Positions 50,028 to 60,117 of a DNA stretch of 64,000 bases are shown here, piece after piece (positions within the stretch are counted from its first letter, which is position 1; each line of letters begins with the position of its first letter). Under the pieces are notes generated by a model. It made no database searches and was not told where the DNA came from. It saw only the letters and a program-made list of their open reading frames with translations. A program made the translations under genes and the position numbers. Source of the DNA: Ostreococcus lucimarinus CCE9901 (Eukaryota; Chlorophyta; Mamiellophyceae; Mamiellales; Bathycoccaceae). The stretch lies in the NCBI RefSeq assembly GCF_000092065.1, contig NC_009355.1, positions 744,001-808,000 of the forward strand. The letters are read 5' to 3'.

Positions 50028-53000
50028 ATGGGAAAACACGACACGAAGTCGGACGACGCGACGCCGGATGACGCGGAAGCGCGCGACGTGAAGACGGAGA
50101 TGGTGCCGCTGTCGACGATGTTTCGATTTTACGAGCCGGTGGACATGGCGCTGCTCGCGGCCGGGGCGTTGTTCTCGGCGCTGGGCGGAGCGCTTTTCCC
50201 GGCCGTCAACGTGGCGTTCGGGAACATGCTCGATTCGACGGCGGTGGGGGACGTGGGATCGAAGATTAACAACGCGGTGATCGCGATGGAAATCGTGGCG
50301 GTGTCTCTTGGAGTGAGCTTGACGCTCGGGTACTGGTTCACGTCGTGGGGGGCGGCGCGCGCGGCGAGAAATATGCGAAGCGCGTTCGTGCGAGCGATGT
50401 TGGCGCAGGATATCAACTTTTTTGAAAGCAAAAAGGCCGGGGAAATCGCGACTCTCACGGGGGCAACCGTGAACGACTTTCAAACGGGAATGTCGAAGAA
50501 ATTTGCGGAGCTCATTCAGAGTGGCTTCAGTATGGCTGGTGGCTTTGGCGTCGGATTTTACTTCAATGCCGAATTATCCGGCGTGATTCTCGCCACCGTT
50601 CCTCTTCTCGGTTTCGCGACGTTTTTTCTGATTAAATCGATCCAGGATATGCAGAAAGGGAACGTGGAGTACGAAAGTGCTGCAGCCGTGGCGACGGAGA
50701 CCATCGGAGCCATTCGCGTGACGAACGCGTTGAATTATCAAAACGTCGCGACGAATCGCTTCAAGGCAAATTTAGGCAAGGCGCAGCGACACGGCGCAAA
50801 GCAAATTTGGAAAGCGTCTTTCGCGGGTGGGGGGCTCTTTGCTTCGATGTTCATCATGTATGCCTTAGGTTTGTGGTACGGTGCCAAGCTCATCGCCGAT
50901 AGTAAGGTGGACGCCATCGCGAGCTACCCACCGCCTGCCGGTTTGACCGATGTCACCGACGCGACGTGGGGCGCGCACGCGACGTTCGCGCGTCAAATGT
51001 GTGTTTACACGAATGAACCAACGAAAAACTACACCGGCGAAGCACTATTACAATGTGCGTGCGGATTGGATTACAGTATGGCGCTCCTGACAACATCACC
51101 AAACTGCGGTTGCGGTTATCGACTGTCGACGACGTTCGGAGGCGTTCTTGACTCGGCCGCATCGCCATGCCTGACGGGCGGTACCATTGTGATGGTCTTC
51201 TTTTCAATCTTGTTCGGTGGCTTCGCCCTGGGACAGGCTGGTCCTGCGATCGAGGCTCTAGCGAAAGCAAGGATGGCCGCGTTTAAAATCTACGGCGTCA
51301 TCGATCGCAAACCTGAAAACGGAATAGACACGCGTAAACCTACAGGCGTCGATCCAATCACGCCCATGCGTGGTGAAATAGTCTTCAAAGACGTTGACTT
51401 TGAGTACTCGCCACAGCGACCAGTGTTCAGCGGTCTCAATCTCACCATCGAGGGAGGTGCAGTGGTTGCGCTCGTCGGCGCTTCAGGATGCGGTAAGAGT
51501 ACGATTACGAAGCTCGTCGAACGCTTTTACGACCCGATGAGCGGTACCATCTTTCTTGATGGTGTCGACTTGCGAAATATTCGCATCGATAAATTACGCG
51601 CGAATATTGGCATCGTCTCTCAGGAACCACTTCTCTTTGAGGCATCTATCGCCGACAACATCGCCGCCGGACGCCCTCAAGCGATAGGTGGTTCGAAAGC
51701 TTCTATGGACGAAATCGTCGCTGCCGCCGAAGCAGCGTGCGCGCATGAATTCATCATGTCGTTTCCGAATGGATACAATACCATGGTCGGTGGGAAGAAC
51801 TCCAAACTATCTGGAGGACAAAAGCAACGCATCGCCATCGCCCGCGCCGCGCTGCGCAACCCGGCAATATTGATTCTCGACGAGGCGACTTCAGCGCTCG
51901 ACACCGAAAATGAGATGCTTGTGCAAGACGCTCTCGATGGATTAGTGCACTCTGTCGCTGGTGGGCAACGCACTACCATCGTCATCGCACACAGATTGAC
52001 AACAGTTCGTGACGCCAACAAGATCGTCGTGCTTGGCAGCAAGGATGCCGCCGCTGGGTTGGCGGGTGGTGGTGGTGGTGCACATGGCTCAATTGTTCTC
52101 GAACAGGGCACGCACGACGAGCTCATGGCGCTCGGCTCAAAGGGCATGTACAGAAACCTGGTTGGGTTGACCAAGGATGATGGCTCTAAGCGCGTCAAGC
52201 GATCTGCGTCACTCTCCTCCTTTCAGTCAGTGCGTCGCGAAACGAGCGAATTCGGCGAAGAATTCACAAAGAAAGACGTTCAAGTTACGGCAAATAAGCC
52301 GACCGAGGTGTACAAAGTGAGCGCGGCGCGCGTGTGGAAGTACAGCAAGGAGGACGTTCCTTTGCTCATCACTGGCATGTTCTTCGCCATCGCGAATGGC
52401 TGCGTCATGCCATCCGTCGCCTTCGTCTTCGCCGAGCTGTTGACTGTCTTTTACATGGATGACATTACTTACATGCGAGAAAGATCCGCTGTTCTTTCGG
52501 GTGCGATGGGTGCCGTCGCCGTCGGAGCGTTTTTGGTAATGGGAACGCAAGGGGGTATTTTTGGTAACATCGGCGAGCGTCTCACGACGCGTTTACGCAT
52601 TCACTTATTCAGATCAATCATGCGCCAAGATGTTGCCTTCTTTGACGAGAAGGAGAACACCGTTGGCGCGTTGACGACACTTCTCCAAGCCGACACGACA
52701 AAAGTTCGCACTATGACGGGTCAAAGTTTTGGAAGCGTGATTCAAGCCGCCGCCGCGCTTACGTTTGGTCTCACTGTGAGCCTCACAGCGTCGTGGAAGT
52801 ACGGTCTCGTGCTGCTTGCATGCGTTCCCGTTTTGAGTATCGGTGAAATGCTGAATATGAAAAATCTTGCTGATAGCACGTCGCTGGACGAAACCGTCGC
52901 CGAAGGTTCCGCTCGGGTGTCCGAGACGGTGACGATGATTAAAGACGTACACGCCTTCGGTCTTGAGGATAAAATGGCGGAGAATTACGATGCAGCTATA

Positions 53001-54224
53001 TCGACGACGACGGCGGAAGAGCGACGCAAGGCTTTGCGCACTGGTGGTTCGTTTGGCCTCGCGCAAGCTTTGACGATGGGCTTCTACGGGTTCGCCTTTT
53101 GGTGGGGTGGGCAGTTGATCGGCAAAGGAGAGCTCACTTTCATGGATTTCATGAAGTCGCTTTGGGCGCTGGGCTTCTGCGCTGCAGGCGCGGGGCAAGC
53201 GGCTACTTTTGCCGGCGATAATCGCGATGGCACGGCATCGGCCGGGCGTATTTTCAAGATGATCGATCGCGTGCCGCCGGTGAACGCGCAACCGTTCATT
53301 CAAGTCTCCGGCATTGAGGAGACCGCTCGCCAAGTCCCGACTTCGTCGAGCGACACTGACGAGAAGAAGTTTGGCAAAGTCATCGACAACTTGAAGGGAA
53401 AGATCGAGTTCAAGGGCGTGTTCTTTAGCTACCCAACTCGTGATGCGCCAGTTCTTGGGGGATTGGACCTCCAAGTGAATCCGGGGCAGACTGTGGCGCT
53501 GATCGGGCAATCAGGAAGCGGTAAGTCGACGGCGATTCAACTCCTCGAACGGTTTTATGAAATCGTTCGCGTCAGTCAACGAATCACAGACGACGATAAC
53601 GGTAACGATTTCAAGATTGCGATCGAAGGCGCGGGGTCAGCGGGTAAGATTTACATCGATGGCGTCGATCTCTCTGAGTTAGACTTGATGTGGTTCAGAA
53701 GCAATGTGGGTTTAGTCGAGCAAGAACCGACGCTCTTTTCAGGAAGCGTGCACGATAACATCGCGGCGGGCATGCCCGGCGGCATCGCAACTCGCGACCA
53801 AGTCATCGCTGCGGCGAAAACAGCCAATGCACACGAATTCATCGTTCGCATGCCCGACGGTTACGATTCCGACGTCGGCATCGGTGGTGGCCGTGTCTCT
53901 GGGGGCCAAAAGCAGCGCATCTCCATCGCGCGTGCCATCGTCAACGATCCCCGCATCTTACTCCTCGACGAAGCTACCTCGGCGCTCGATAACGAGTCAG
54001 AACGTCTCGTTCAAGCCGCTCTTGACGGTTTACTCGCCGACGGCAGCAAGCGCTCGACAATCGTCATCGCCCATCGCCTGTCGACGATTCGAAACGCCGA
54101 CAAGATTTTCCTGCTCGAAAATGTCGACAACGCCGGCGGCGTCGTCGCCGAGAGCGGCACTCACGCCGAGCTCATCCGCGCCGGCGGCAAATATAAAGCA
54201 TTGACGTCTGCATACGACCAGTGA
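50028..54224 (+). CDS. full-size ABCB (MDR/P-glycoprotein-like) transporter with Cys-rich loop insert
   Basis: A 1,398-residue TMD-NBD-TMD-NBD exporter. NBD1 has GASGCGKST near 483, LSGGQKQRIAIARA near 593 and ILILDEATSALD near 613. NBD2 has GQSGSGKST near 1161, VSGGQKQRISIARA near 1291 and ILLLDEATSALD near 1308. Both halves look catalytically intact. Between transmembrane helices 5 and 6 of the first half, residues about 290-382 form an insert absent from typical ABCB proteins, with seven or more Cys (MCVYTNEP, LQCACGL, NCGCGYR, SPCLTGG) and an NYT glycosylation site. Substrates are likely amphipathic or lipid-like. Start ATG 50028; TGTAA nine nt after the stop. Confidence 0.95.
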   Translation: MGKHDTKSDDATPDDAEARDVKTEMVPLSTMFRFYEPVDMALLAAGALFSALGGALFPAVNVAFGNMLDSTAVGDVGSKINNAVIAMEIVAVSLGVSLTLGYWFTSWGAARAARNMRSAFVRAMLAQDINFFESKKAGEIATLTGATVNDFQTGMSKKFAELIQSGFSMAGGFGVGFYFNAELSGVILATVPLLGFATFFLIKSIQDMQKGNVEYESAAAVATETIGAIRVTNALNYQNVATNRFKANLGKAQRHGAKQIWKASFAGGGLFASMFIMYALGLWYGAKLIADSKVDAIASYPPPAGLTDVTDATWGAHATFARQMCVYTNEPTKNYTGEALLQCACGLDYSMALLTTSPNCGCGYRLSTTFGGVLDSAASPCLTGGTIVMVFFSILFGGFALGQAGPAIEALAKARMAAFKIYGVIDRKPENGIDTRKPTGVDPITPMRGEIVFKDVDFEYSPQRPVFSGLNLTIEGGAVVALVGASGCGKSTITKLVERFYDPMSGTIFLDGVDLRNIRIDKLRANIGIVSQEPLLFEASIADNIAAGRPQAIGGSKASMDEIVAAAEAACAHEFIMSFPNGYNTMVGGKNSKLSGGQKQRIAIARAALRNPAILILDEATSALDTENEMLVQDALDGLVHSVAGGQRTTIVIAHRLTTVRDANKIVVLGSKDAAAGLAGGGGGAHGSIVLEQGTHDELMALGSKGMYRNLVGLTKDDGSKRVKRSASLSSFQSVRRETSEFGEEFTKKDVQVTANKPTEVYKVSAARVWKYSKEDVPLLITGMFFAIANGCVMPSVAFVFAELLTVFYMDDITYMRERSAVLSGAMGAVAVGAFLVMGTQGGIFGNIGERLTTRLRIHLFRSIMRQDVAFFDEKENTVGALTTLLQADTTKVRTMTGQSFGSVIQAAAALTFGLTVSLTASWKYGLVLLACVPVLSIGEMLNMKNLADSTSLDETVAEGSARVSETVTMIKDVHAFGLEDKMAENYDAAISTTTAEERRKALRTGGSFGLAQALTMGFYGFAFWWGGQLIGKGELTFMDFMKSLWALGFCAAGAGQAATFAGDNRDGTASAGRIFKMIDRVPPVNAQPFIQVSGIEETARQVPTSSSDTDEKKFGKVIDNLKGKIEFKGVFFSYPTRDAPVLGGLDLQVNPGQTVALIGQSGSGKSTAIQLLERFYEIVRVSQRITDDDNGNDFKIAIEGAGSAGKIYIDGVDLSELDLMWFRSNVGLVEQEPTLFSGSVHDNIAAGMPGGIATRDQVIAAAKTANAHEFIVRMPDGYDSDVGIGGGRVSGGQKQRISIARAIVNDPRILLLDEATSALDNESERLVQAALDGLLADGSKRSTIVIAHRLSTIRNADKIFLLENVDNAGGVVAESGTHAELIRAGGKYKALTSAYDQ

Positions 54225-54232
54225 TCGTGTCT

Positions 54233-54237
54233 TGTAA
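54233..54237 (+). terminator. TGTAA poly(A)-type signal after the ABCB gene
   Basis: TGTAA nine nucleotides past the TGA stop, 120 bp before the CAF-1 start on the same strand. Assignment by position. Confidence 0.4.
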
Positions 54238-54356
54238 ATCACGCACCATTTTTTACTCCAGCTGTGCTTTGATTCGCGCCGCGACTCGGCCCGCGCGTTC
54301 TCAGCTGTCGCTCGAAGTGTCCAAGAATTCAAACTCACGCTTCACATCGCACCGCG

Positions 54357-57191
54357 ATGTCTTCGCCGTCGCGCGATCGTTCGGGAGTTGTGGACACGAC
54401 CAACGCGCACGCGATGCCGTCGCCGACGCGCGCGTCTAAGTCGCCGACGCGCGCGGTAGCGACAATCGACTTGACGAATTCAAATTTCGGTCCGAACGCG
54501 ACGACGACGACGACGAGTAAGAAGCGCAAGGTGGACGCGGCGAAGGAGGCGGAGAAGCTCGCCAAGGCGCAGGCGGCGCAGGCGGCGAAGGAGGCGAAGG
54601 AGGCGGCCAAGGCGGAGAAGGCGCGACGCCGCGAGGAGGAGAAGGCGGCCAAGGAAGCGGCCAAGGCGGAGAAGGAACTAGAAATGGCGAGGGCGAAGGC
54701 GGCGAAGGAAGCGGCCAAGGTGGAGAAGGAACTAGAAATGGCGAGGGCGAAGGCGGAGAAGGAAGCGGCCAATGCGGAGAAGGAACGCGAAGCGGCGGCG
54801 CTGAAGGCAGAGAAGGCGAAATCGAAGGCGGAGAAGGAGGCGGCGGAGAAGGCGAAATTAGAGGAGAAGCGGCGACTCGAGGCGAAAAAGGCCAAGGAAG
54901 CGAACGTTTTCGCGCAATTTTTTGTGAAGTCGCCAGCGGTGAAATCGAAACCCGTGGTGACGCCGGAAGTGCGAACGCCGGAGGTTTCGCGAGAGGTGCG
55001 GGAAAAGTTGGATGATATCGTGCGCGCGGAGGATGCCGTCGAGGATATGGACGCGATTCGTGAAACGTCTTTGAAACGTTGGAAGACCAAGCGTAAAGAA
55101 TGTAGAATTGAGAAACGATGGGGTGCGCGACGCATCCAACGGGACGTCGAGGTGACATCTGTGCTTTGCTTTTCTTTGCTGAGTAAGCGCAAGCGCGACG
55201 ATGACGGGATGGTTCACAAGAGTGCGCGTCAACGCCGCTTGTTTGATATCGATGTCGCCTTATACGAGCGCCCCGCATTTTGGGGAACTGGACCGTTTCC
55301 AAACCGTCCGGCGAACGCATCCGTTGTGACTGGAAGAAGGCCGTTCGGACAAGAAAAAGATGTTGATTACGAATATGATTCCGCGGAGGAATGGGAAGGC
55401 GCTGACCAAGGCGAAAGCCTTTCGGATGAAGACATCGACGAAGAAGACGACATGCCGCAGGCTTCAGATGATGAGGACGATGGTTTTATCGCAGGCGACG
55501 ACGAGATGGCCGATGAACCCAGGCATTTCGACGCTGCAGCTATTGGCGATGATGCGGAAATGACGCAAAAGCGAAGCACGATGGCGATGCTTGCCAACCG
55601 TTCACGCCGCTCGGCGGCTCCGCTCGTGATTTCTAAATTAGCCACGACAGTTGCTGAAAATGGCGGAGAATCAAGTTTGTTACGCCTGTTCGCGTTGGAG
55701 GCGCCGTTTTCGAACGCGCCGCGCATTAGCCTCAAAGTGTCAACTTCACAGCCGGCGTCGGCGGTGAAAGCGTCGAAGACGGTTTCGAAAGCGGCCAAGA
55801 CTGCCACAAAAAAGAGTGCGGACGACATACTTCAGGAAAATCTCCGAATGCTGGTCATCTTCCTTTTGAGAAACCCGTCGTTGAAAGTGAACCAGGTGAA
55901 AGCCAAGTTCCTCGAAGAAGCTTGTCACTCAATCGCCGGTTTGAATCACTCGGCGGTGAAACGAAAGATCATGGAAATTGCGACGCATGTGTCGAATCGC
56001 TGGATCATTACGGAGAAGGCTATGCAAGACGCCGGTGTGAGTGACGAAGAGGTTGCAGAGCTGCGAGCTAACGCTGTCGTTCCAGCAAAGAGTACGGTGA
56101 AAAAACGCAAAATCGAGCAAGGCGATGGCGCCGCTGCGGCTCCACGAACTTTGGAGACATTCTTCGGCAAAACAGAGCAGGAAAAACTTCCCACCGCGAC
56201 GGACGCGCCAATCTGGAATCTCGCGATTGCGAGTATGTCGAGGTCGAAAGACTCCAAAGGGATGTTCCGGGATGATTACAAGCACATTTTTGACGAGTCG
56301 AACTTGAAAGCGTGCGTTGAACAGGGGGTTGTTCCCGATTCGTTTGTTTCATGTCTGATCAGAAGCGTCGGCGCCAAATCGCAAAAGACGGCATTCCGTA
56401 TTGCGTGTGAGAAATTGCTCGTGGTTGTGTTTCGCACGCTCGGGAACGGCCAAAATGGTGTTTCGGAGCGCAAGCTCGTCACACCAGCCCGTGCGAGCGT
56501 CGATGCCGCTTGCGGTGGAGATGCGCTCGTGAGCGCGATAACTTCTTGCATAGAAAGTGGACAGGAGTCGTTGAAACTCGCGGCATTGGAGATAATGGAT
56601 GCGCTTTTGTGTGACCCTACGGCGGGAATGAAATTCGTGACCAATCGCATGTTCTCCAAACAAGTGATGCAGCTCATGATTGATGCGCTGGGCAGACGCA
56701 ACGAAGAGTTTTCCGTTCTCGCCATGCGCATTCTCTGCCGCGCCCTCGGCAGTCAAACTGCGATTGAGACGTGCTCTGCCTTACGCCCGGAGGAGTTCCT
56801 GACGTTATCGCGAGAACTTGCAAAGGGCATACGTTACCAGTCGCCGGACATTCGCGACAATGTCCGCCACGTCTCGTCCGGTTTGAACTTTCTCGAGAAA
56901 TGTTTCTCGATGGAAGCCTGGACGAGCGCGGTCGACCGCAACGCTTGCCGCAAAACTCTCGTCACCGTGTTGGGTGCGTGCATCGTACATCGCGAAGACG
57001 CCCTCGATTGGACGAACGAAGTCACGACTGTTTTGCTTAATATTTTGATCGGAACGATGGAGGTGCTTGAAATTACGTCCGAGGACAAGATACAAATGCG
57101 GAACGCTCTCAACGCGCTGTGGACGTCGAACGATGGGCAAGTCAAGCAACTCGTCGAGAAGGTCCAAAACGCACTAGAAAATGTCTGTTGA
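54357..57191 (+). CDS. FAS1: CAF-1 large subunit (FAS1/p150)
   Basis: A 944-residue protein. Residues about 55-185 are the KER domain (Lys/Glu/Arg/Ala helix with two 18-residue repeats). RRLFDIDVALYERPAFWGTGPF near 295-310 and KDVDYEYDSAEEWEGADQGESLSD with a DEEDD acidic run near 335-385 match FAS1/p150 (family RPA(F/Y)(W/Y)GT and DYE.DS.EEWE). CAF-1 deposits H3-H4 behind the replication fork. Residues about 235-285 contain hydrophobic sequence (VEVTSVLCFSLLSKR) unlike the family and could be an unrecognised intron. The C-terminal 300 residues are an extra helical, armadillo-like region. Tandem to the ABCB gene. Confidence 0.88.
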   Translation: MSSPSRDRSGVVDTTNAHAMPSPTRASKSPTRAVATIDLTNSNFGPNATTTTTSKKRKVDAAKEAEKLAKAQAAQAAKEAKEAAKAEKARRREEEKAAKEAAKAEKELEMARAKAAKEAAKVEKELEMARAKAEKEAANAEKEREAAALKAEKAKSKAEKEAAEKAKLEEKRRLEAKKAKEANVFAQFFVKSPAVKSKPVVTPEVRTPEVSREVREKLDDIVRAEDAVEDMDAIRETSLKRWKTKRKECRIEKRWGARRIQRDVEVTSVLCFSLLSKRKRDDDGMVHKSARQRRLFDIDVALYERPAFWGTGPFPNRPANASVVTGRRPFGQEKDVDYEYDSAEEWEGADQGESLSDEDIDEEDDMPQASDDEDDGFIAGDDEMADEPRHFDAAAIGDDAEMTQKRSTMAMLANRSRRSAAPLVISKLATTVAENGGESSLLRLFALEAPFSNAPRISLKVSTSQPASAVKASKTVSKAAKTATKKSADDILQENLRMLVIFLLRNPSLKVNQVKAKFLEEACHSIAGLNHSAVKRKIMEIATHVSNRWIITEKAMQDAGVSDEEVAELRANAVVPAKSTVKKRKIEQGDGAAAAPRTLETFFGKTEQEKLPTATDAPIWNLAIASMSRSKDSKGMFRDDYKHIFDESNLKACVEQGVVPDSFVSCLIRSVGAKSQKTAFRIACEKLLVVVFRTLGNGQNGVSERKLVTPARASVDAACGGDALVSAITSCIESGQESLKLAALEIMDALLCDPTAGMKFVTNRMFSKQVMQLMIDALGRRNEEFSVLAMRILCRALGSQTAIETCSALRPEEFLTLSRELAKGIRYQSPDIRDNVRHVSSGLNFLEKCFSMEAWTSAVDRNACRKTLVTVLGACIVHREDALDWTNEVTTVLLNILIGTMEVLEITSEDKIQMRNALNALWTSNDGQVKQLVEKVQNALENVC
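54657..54764 (+). repeat. two tandem 54-bp units in the CAF-1 KER region
   Basis: Units 54657-54710 and 54711-54764 each encode an 18-residue helical repeat containing KELEMARAKA. They are nearly identical (AAGGC versus AAGGT and GGCG versus GGAG changes). A third, partial unit follows from 54765. Confidence 0.85.
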
Positions 57192-57248
57192 AACAAATGA
57201 TACACTTTGATCGATTGAAATGAAATACACTATAGTTCAGCTATTCCG

Positions 57249-58813
57249 TCAACGCCTCGTCGGCGCGGTGTTTTGACGAAGGATGTTGTTTCGACTCTTG
57301 ATCGCTTTGCTACCGCTGCCCTCGTTCGCTATCGCTCCCACTTGCATGTACGGATATTCTCCGGCATGTCCGAGCAGACGCGGCGGAAATTCTAATGTTC
57401 CGAGCGCGAGGGTCGTTACCGATTTAAGTTTTTCACTCGATACCGGCGTGAGGATGTAAACGTAGCGGTTGTCAACATCGATTCCTCTCACGACGCCGAC
57501 GCCGACGCATTCAGCGCAATAGCGTCCAGGTGCGGCGGATTTCAACAGTCCGACGACCGCACCGTTGAGCGCCATCAGCGCCTCGCGCGCATCCAAATCG
57601 CTTTGCAATACGTGCAAAGTGATGTCGTCAAACGACACGCGCCACGGTGTCGCCGTCGTCAAGTCGAAAGCCGTCGCCGCGAACGCTTCGTTTTCGCCCA
57701 AATCGTCCAGTTCGAGAGCGCCTTCGTGAGGTCGCTCGTTGCACATCGCCACTGTTTGTCGAGACCAAGCGAGCCAGGACAACGCGCGCGAATCGCTGGG
57801 TGACCTTTTCGTGTCTTTCGACTTCGTCCCGCCCGGAGACGCATCGTTCGCGATGTTTTCGTACGTTTCTACGCTCGTCTCCTCTGTCTCCGCGTCGGCG
57901 CCCTTTGGCGCCGTCCCGAAACCGGCGGCGACTTCGTACGTCGTCACTCGCGGGTTCGAAGTCTCCGGAACGTTTGCGTCGTGAAACCAGTACACATCGT
58001 CGGGCACGTTCCTACTCGCGACGTGCGAATTTATGTTAATCACGTAACACGATTCCGTGCTTCGACCGACGGCGCGCAGAATTTCCTCCGCGAGCTCCAA
58101 TCCGAGTCCCTTCACCCAACCGCTCGCGTTCACCACGAGCGCCGGTTTGTCTTCACCCAGCGCCGCCCACGCGTCGACGCACGCGAGTGCCCCTTCGACG
58201 TACGCGTCTGGATCGCCCTGCGGGCTCACGTCGCCGACGAAGCTCGCGTACAGCGGCGCGCTCGGAGCGCCCTCGAATTCCGCGCCGCTCGCCTGATGCG
58301 TCTGCGGCGGCCCGAGCAACGGCGCGCGTAAAATCGTCAGCGACACCATCCCGGGCGCCGTCAACTCGGGCTGTCCACAATCCAAATCCAACCACCCACA
58401 CACCCCTCGTTCGCGCAAAATCACGTTCGCCGCGTGCCGAGCGAGCGTGCTCTTCCCCACGCCCTTCGGCCCGACGAACGCCGCCGCGAACGCCTCCCTC
58501 GTCCTCGTCGCCGCCTCCCGCACGCGCGTCAGCGCGCGCTCCCAATCTCTCGACACCATCGTCGGCGTCCATCCCAACGCCCGCGCTTCCCTCGCCCCGC
58601 ACACCGCGTACGCCCCGCCGCCGCGCACCGCTCGGAACTCCAACGTCGCCCCGCCGCCGCCGCTCGCCGCGCACGTCGTCGCGCTCGCCATCCCCGCCGC
58701 GCTCCGCACCACCACCTCCTCCGCCGTCGCCCGCGACGCCGCGAGCGCGTACCCGCCGACCGTCACCGCGCCATCGACGCACCGCGCGACGCACGCGCCG
58801 TCCACGCACGCGA

Positions 58814-58848
<35 letters not shown>

Positions 58849-58982
58849 CGCGAAAGCGCGATCGTTCGACGCTCGACGCCGTACGGCGCGCGAACGGCGC
58901 GCGTCGCGCGCGCGTCGTCGCCGTCGCGCGCGCCGTCGTTTTCAGCGCGCGCGCGCGACGCGCGGCGCTTCCTCGGCGGCAT
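57249..58982 (-). CDS. NOL9: Grc3/NOL9-type polynucleotide 5'-hydroxyl kinase
   Basis: A 577-residue protein. The P-loop is AFVGPKGVGKSTLARH near 170-185, followed by WLDLDCGQPELTAPGMVSL, the lid-side FVGDVSPQGDPDAYVEG, and VVNASGWVKGLGLEL (all Grc3/NOL9/Clp1-family blocks). Grc3/NOL9 phosphorylates 5'-OH ends during ITS2 processing of pre-rRNA. The N-terminal part contains a GDGDGDGDGDG run encoded by a hexamer repeat. No targeting peptide; nucleolar role expected. Start-to-start spacing to the octanoyltransferase gene is 38 bp, and it converges on the CAF-1 gene. Confidence 0.88.
58815..58847. repeat. GCCGTC hexamer microsatellite (about 5.5 units)
   Basis: Five GCCGTC units plus a partial unit inside the Grc3/NOL9 coding region, where they encode alternating Gly-Asp on the minus strand. 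Length polymorphism would not break the frame. Confidence 0.85.
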
Positions 58983-59020
58983 CGAGTGCGGCGACTCGAC
59001 GCGCGCGACTCGACGACGCG

Positions 59021-60001
59021 ATGCCGCGCGCGACCGCGACCGCGACGGCGCGCGCGACGGCGCGCGCGACGGGACGCGCGCGGACGCGGACGCGGACGCG
59101 GACGCGCGCGCGCGACGCGCGACGCGCGCGCGACGGCGACGCGCGACGCGGGACGGACGCGGCGGCGGCGACGCGACGCGACGCGAACGCGCGACGCGTG
59201 ACGAGCGCGCGCGCGACGGGACGCGACGCGAACGCGCGACGGACGTGCGAGGTGCACGACCTGTCGACGGCGCTGACGCCGTACGACGAGGCGTGGGCGT
59301 GGCAGCGAGGATTTCTCGAGCGCGCGCTCGAGCGCGGCGACGACGCGAACGACGCAGCGATACTGCTGCAACACCCGCCGACGGTGACGCTGGGCGCGGG
59401 ATCGACGGTGGATAACTTGAAATTTAACGTCGATCGACCGCCGACGGGGTTCGAGGTGCGACGGTGCGAGCGGGGGGGGGAGGCGACGTATCACGGGCCG
59501 GGGCAGTTGGTGCTGTATCCGATTCTAAACTTGGCGCGCGCGCCGCACGAGGCTGATTTGCACTGGTACATGCGCGCGCTGGAATCCGTGGCGCTGGAGG
59601 CGATGATTGAGTTAGGGTTGGACGCGGCCAAGTGCGGACGCGTGGATGGGTTGACGGGGGCGTGGTGCGACGGGCACAAGGTGGCGGCGGTGGGCGTGCG
59701 CGCGCGACGATGGGTGTCCTACCACGGCGTCGCCCTGAACGTCTGTCCCGACCTCTCGCACTTCGCCAACATCATCCCGTGCGGCATAGGCGATAAACCG
59801 GTCGGTAGCGTCTCCCAGCTCTTGCGAGGGGACGTCGGTCTGGTGAGTTCGGCGTCCGAAGCCACGCCGCTCGTCCCTCGCGAGAGCGCCGACGCCGACG
59901 ACGTCGCGTTGATGCTCGACGCTCGCGACGCCTTCCTGAGCGCGTTCGCGCGCGTGTTCGATTTAGATTTAGAAATCACTCCGACCAAGCCATCGTTTTA
60001 G
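59021..60001 (+). CDS. LIP2: plastid/organellar octanoyltransferase (LipB/LIP2)
   Basis: A 326-residue protein. The first 85 residues are Arg/Ala/Thr-rich repeats that resemble a transit peptide. The LipB core follows: LLQHPPTVTLGAGS, RRCERGGEATYHGPGQLVLYP (RGG...YHGPGQL near 151), GHKVAAVGVRARRWVSYHGVALN with the catalytic Lys, and IIPCGIGDKPVGSV with the catalytic Cys near 253. It transfers octanoyl from acyl-carrier protein to lipoyl domains, the first step of lipoate synthesis. The exact start is uncertain because the N-terminus lies in CG low-complexity DNA; ATG 59021 is the plausible one. Confidence 0.92.
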   Translation: MPRATATATARATARATGRARTRTRTRTRARDARRARDGDARRGTDAAAATRRDANARRVTSARATGRDANARRTCEVHDLSTALTPYDEAWAWQRGFLERALERGDDANDAAILLQHPPTVTLGAGSTVDNLKFNVDRPPTGFEVRRCERGGEATYHGPGQLVLYPILNLARAPHEADLHWYMRALESVALEAMIELGLDAAKCGRVDGLTGAWCDGHKVAAVGVRARRWVSYHGVALNVCPDLSHFANIIPCGIGDKPVGSVSQLLRGDVGLVSSASEATPLVPRESADADDVALMLDARDAFLSAFARVFDLDLEITPTKPSF

Positions 60002-60117
60002 GCCGGTGTTTTAGTTCTTAGCCACGCGGTGTCGCCGCGAGACCGCGACGCCGTCGCGAGACCGCCGTCGCACCCGCCGTCGAAAAAGTCAAACCTCCCC
60101 ACTTCGCGCTCGCGCGC

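Noticed and set aside
54590-54830. Possible minisatellite or mobile repeat
   Set aside because: The repeats keep the reading frame and encode the KER helix of CAF-1, so they are coding repeats and not an inserted element.
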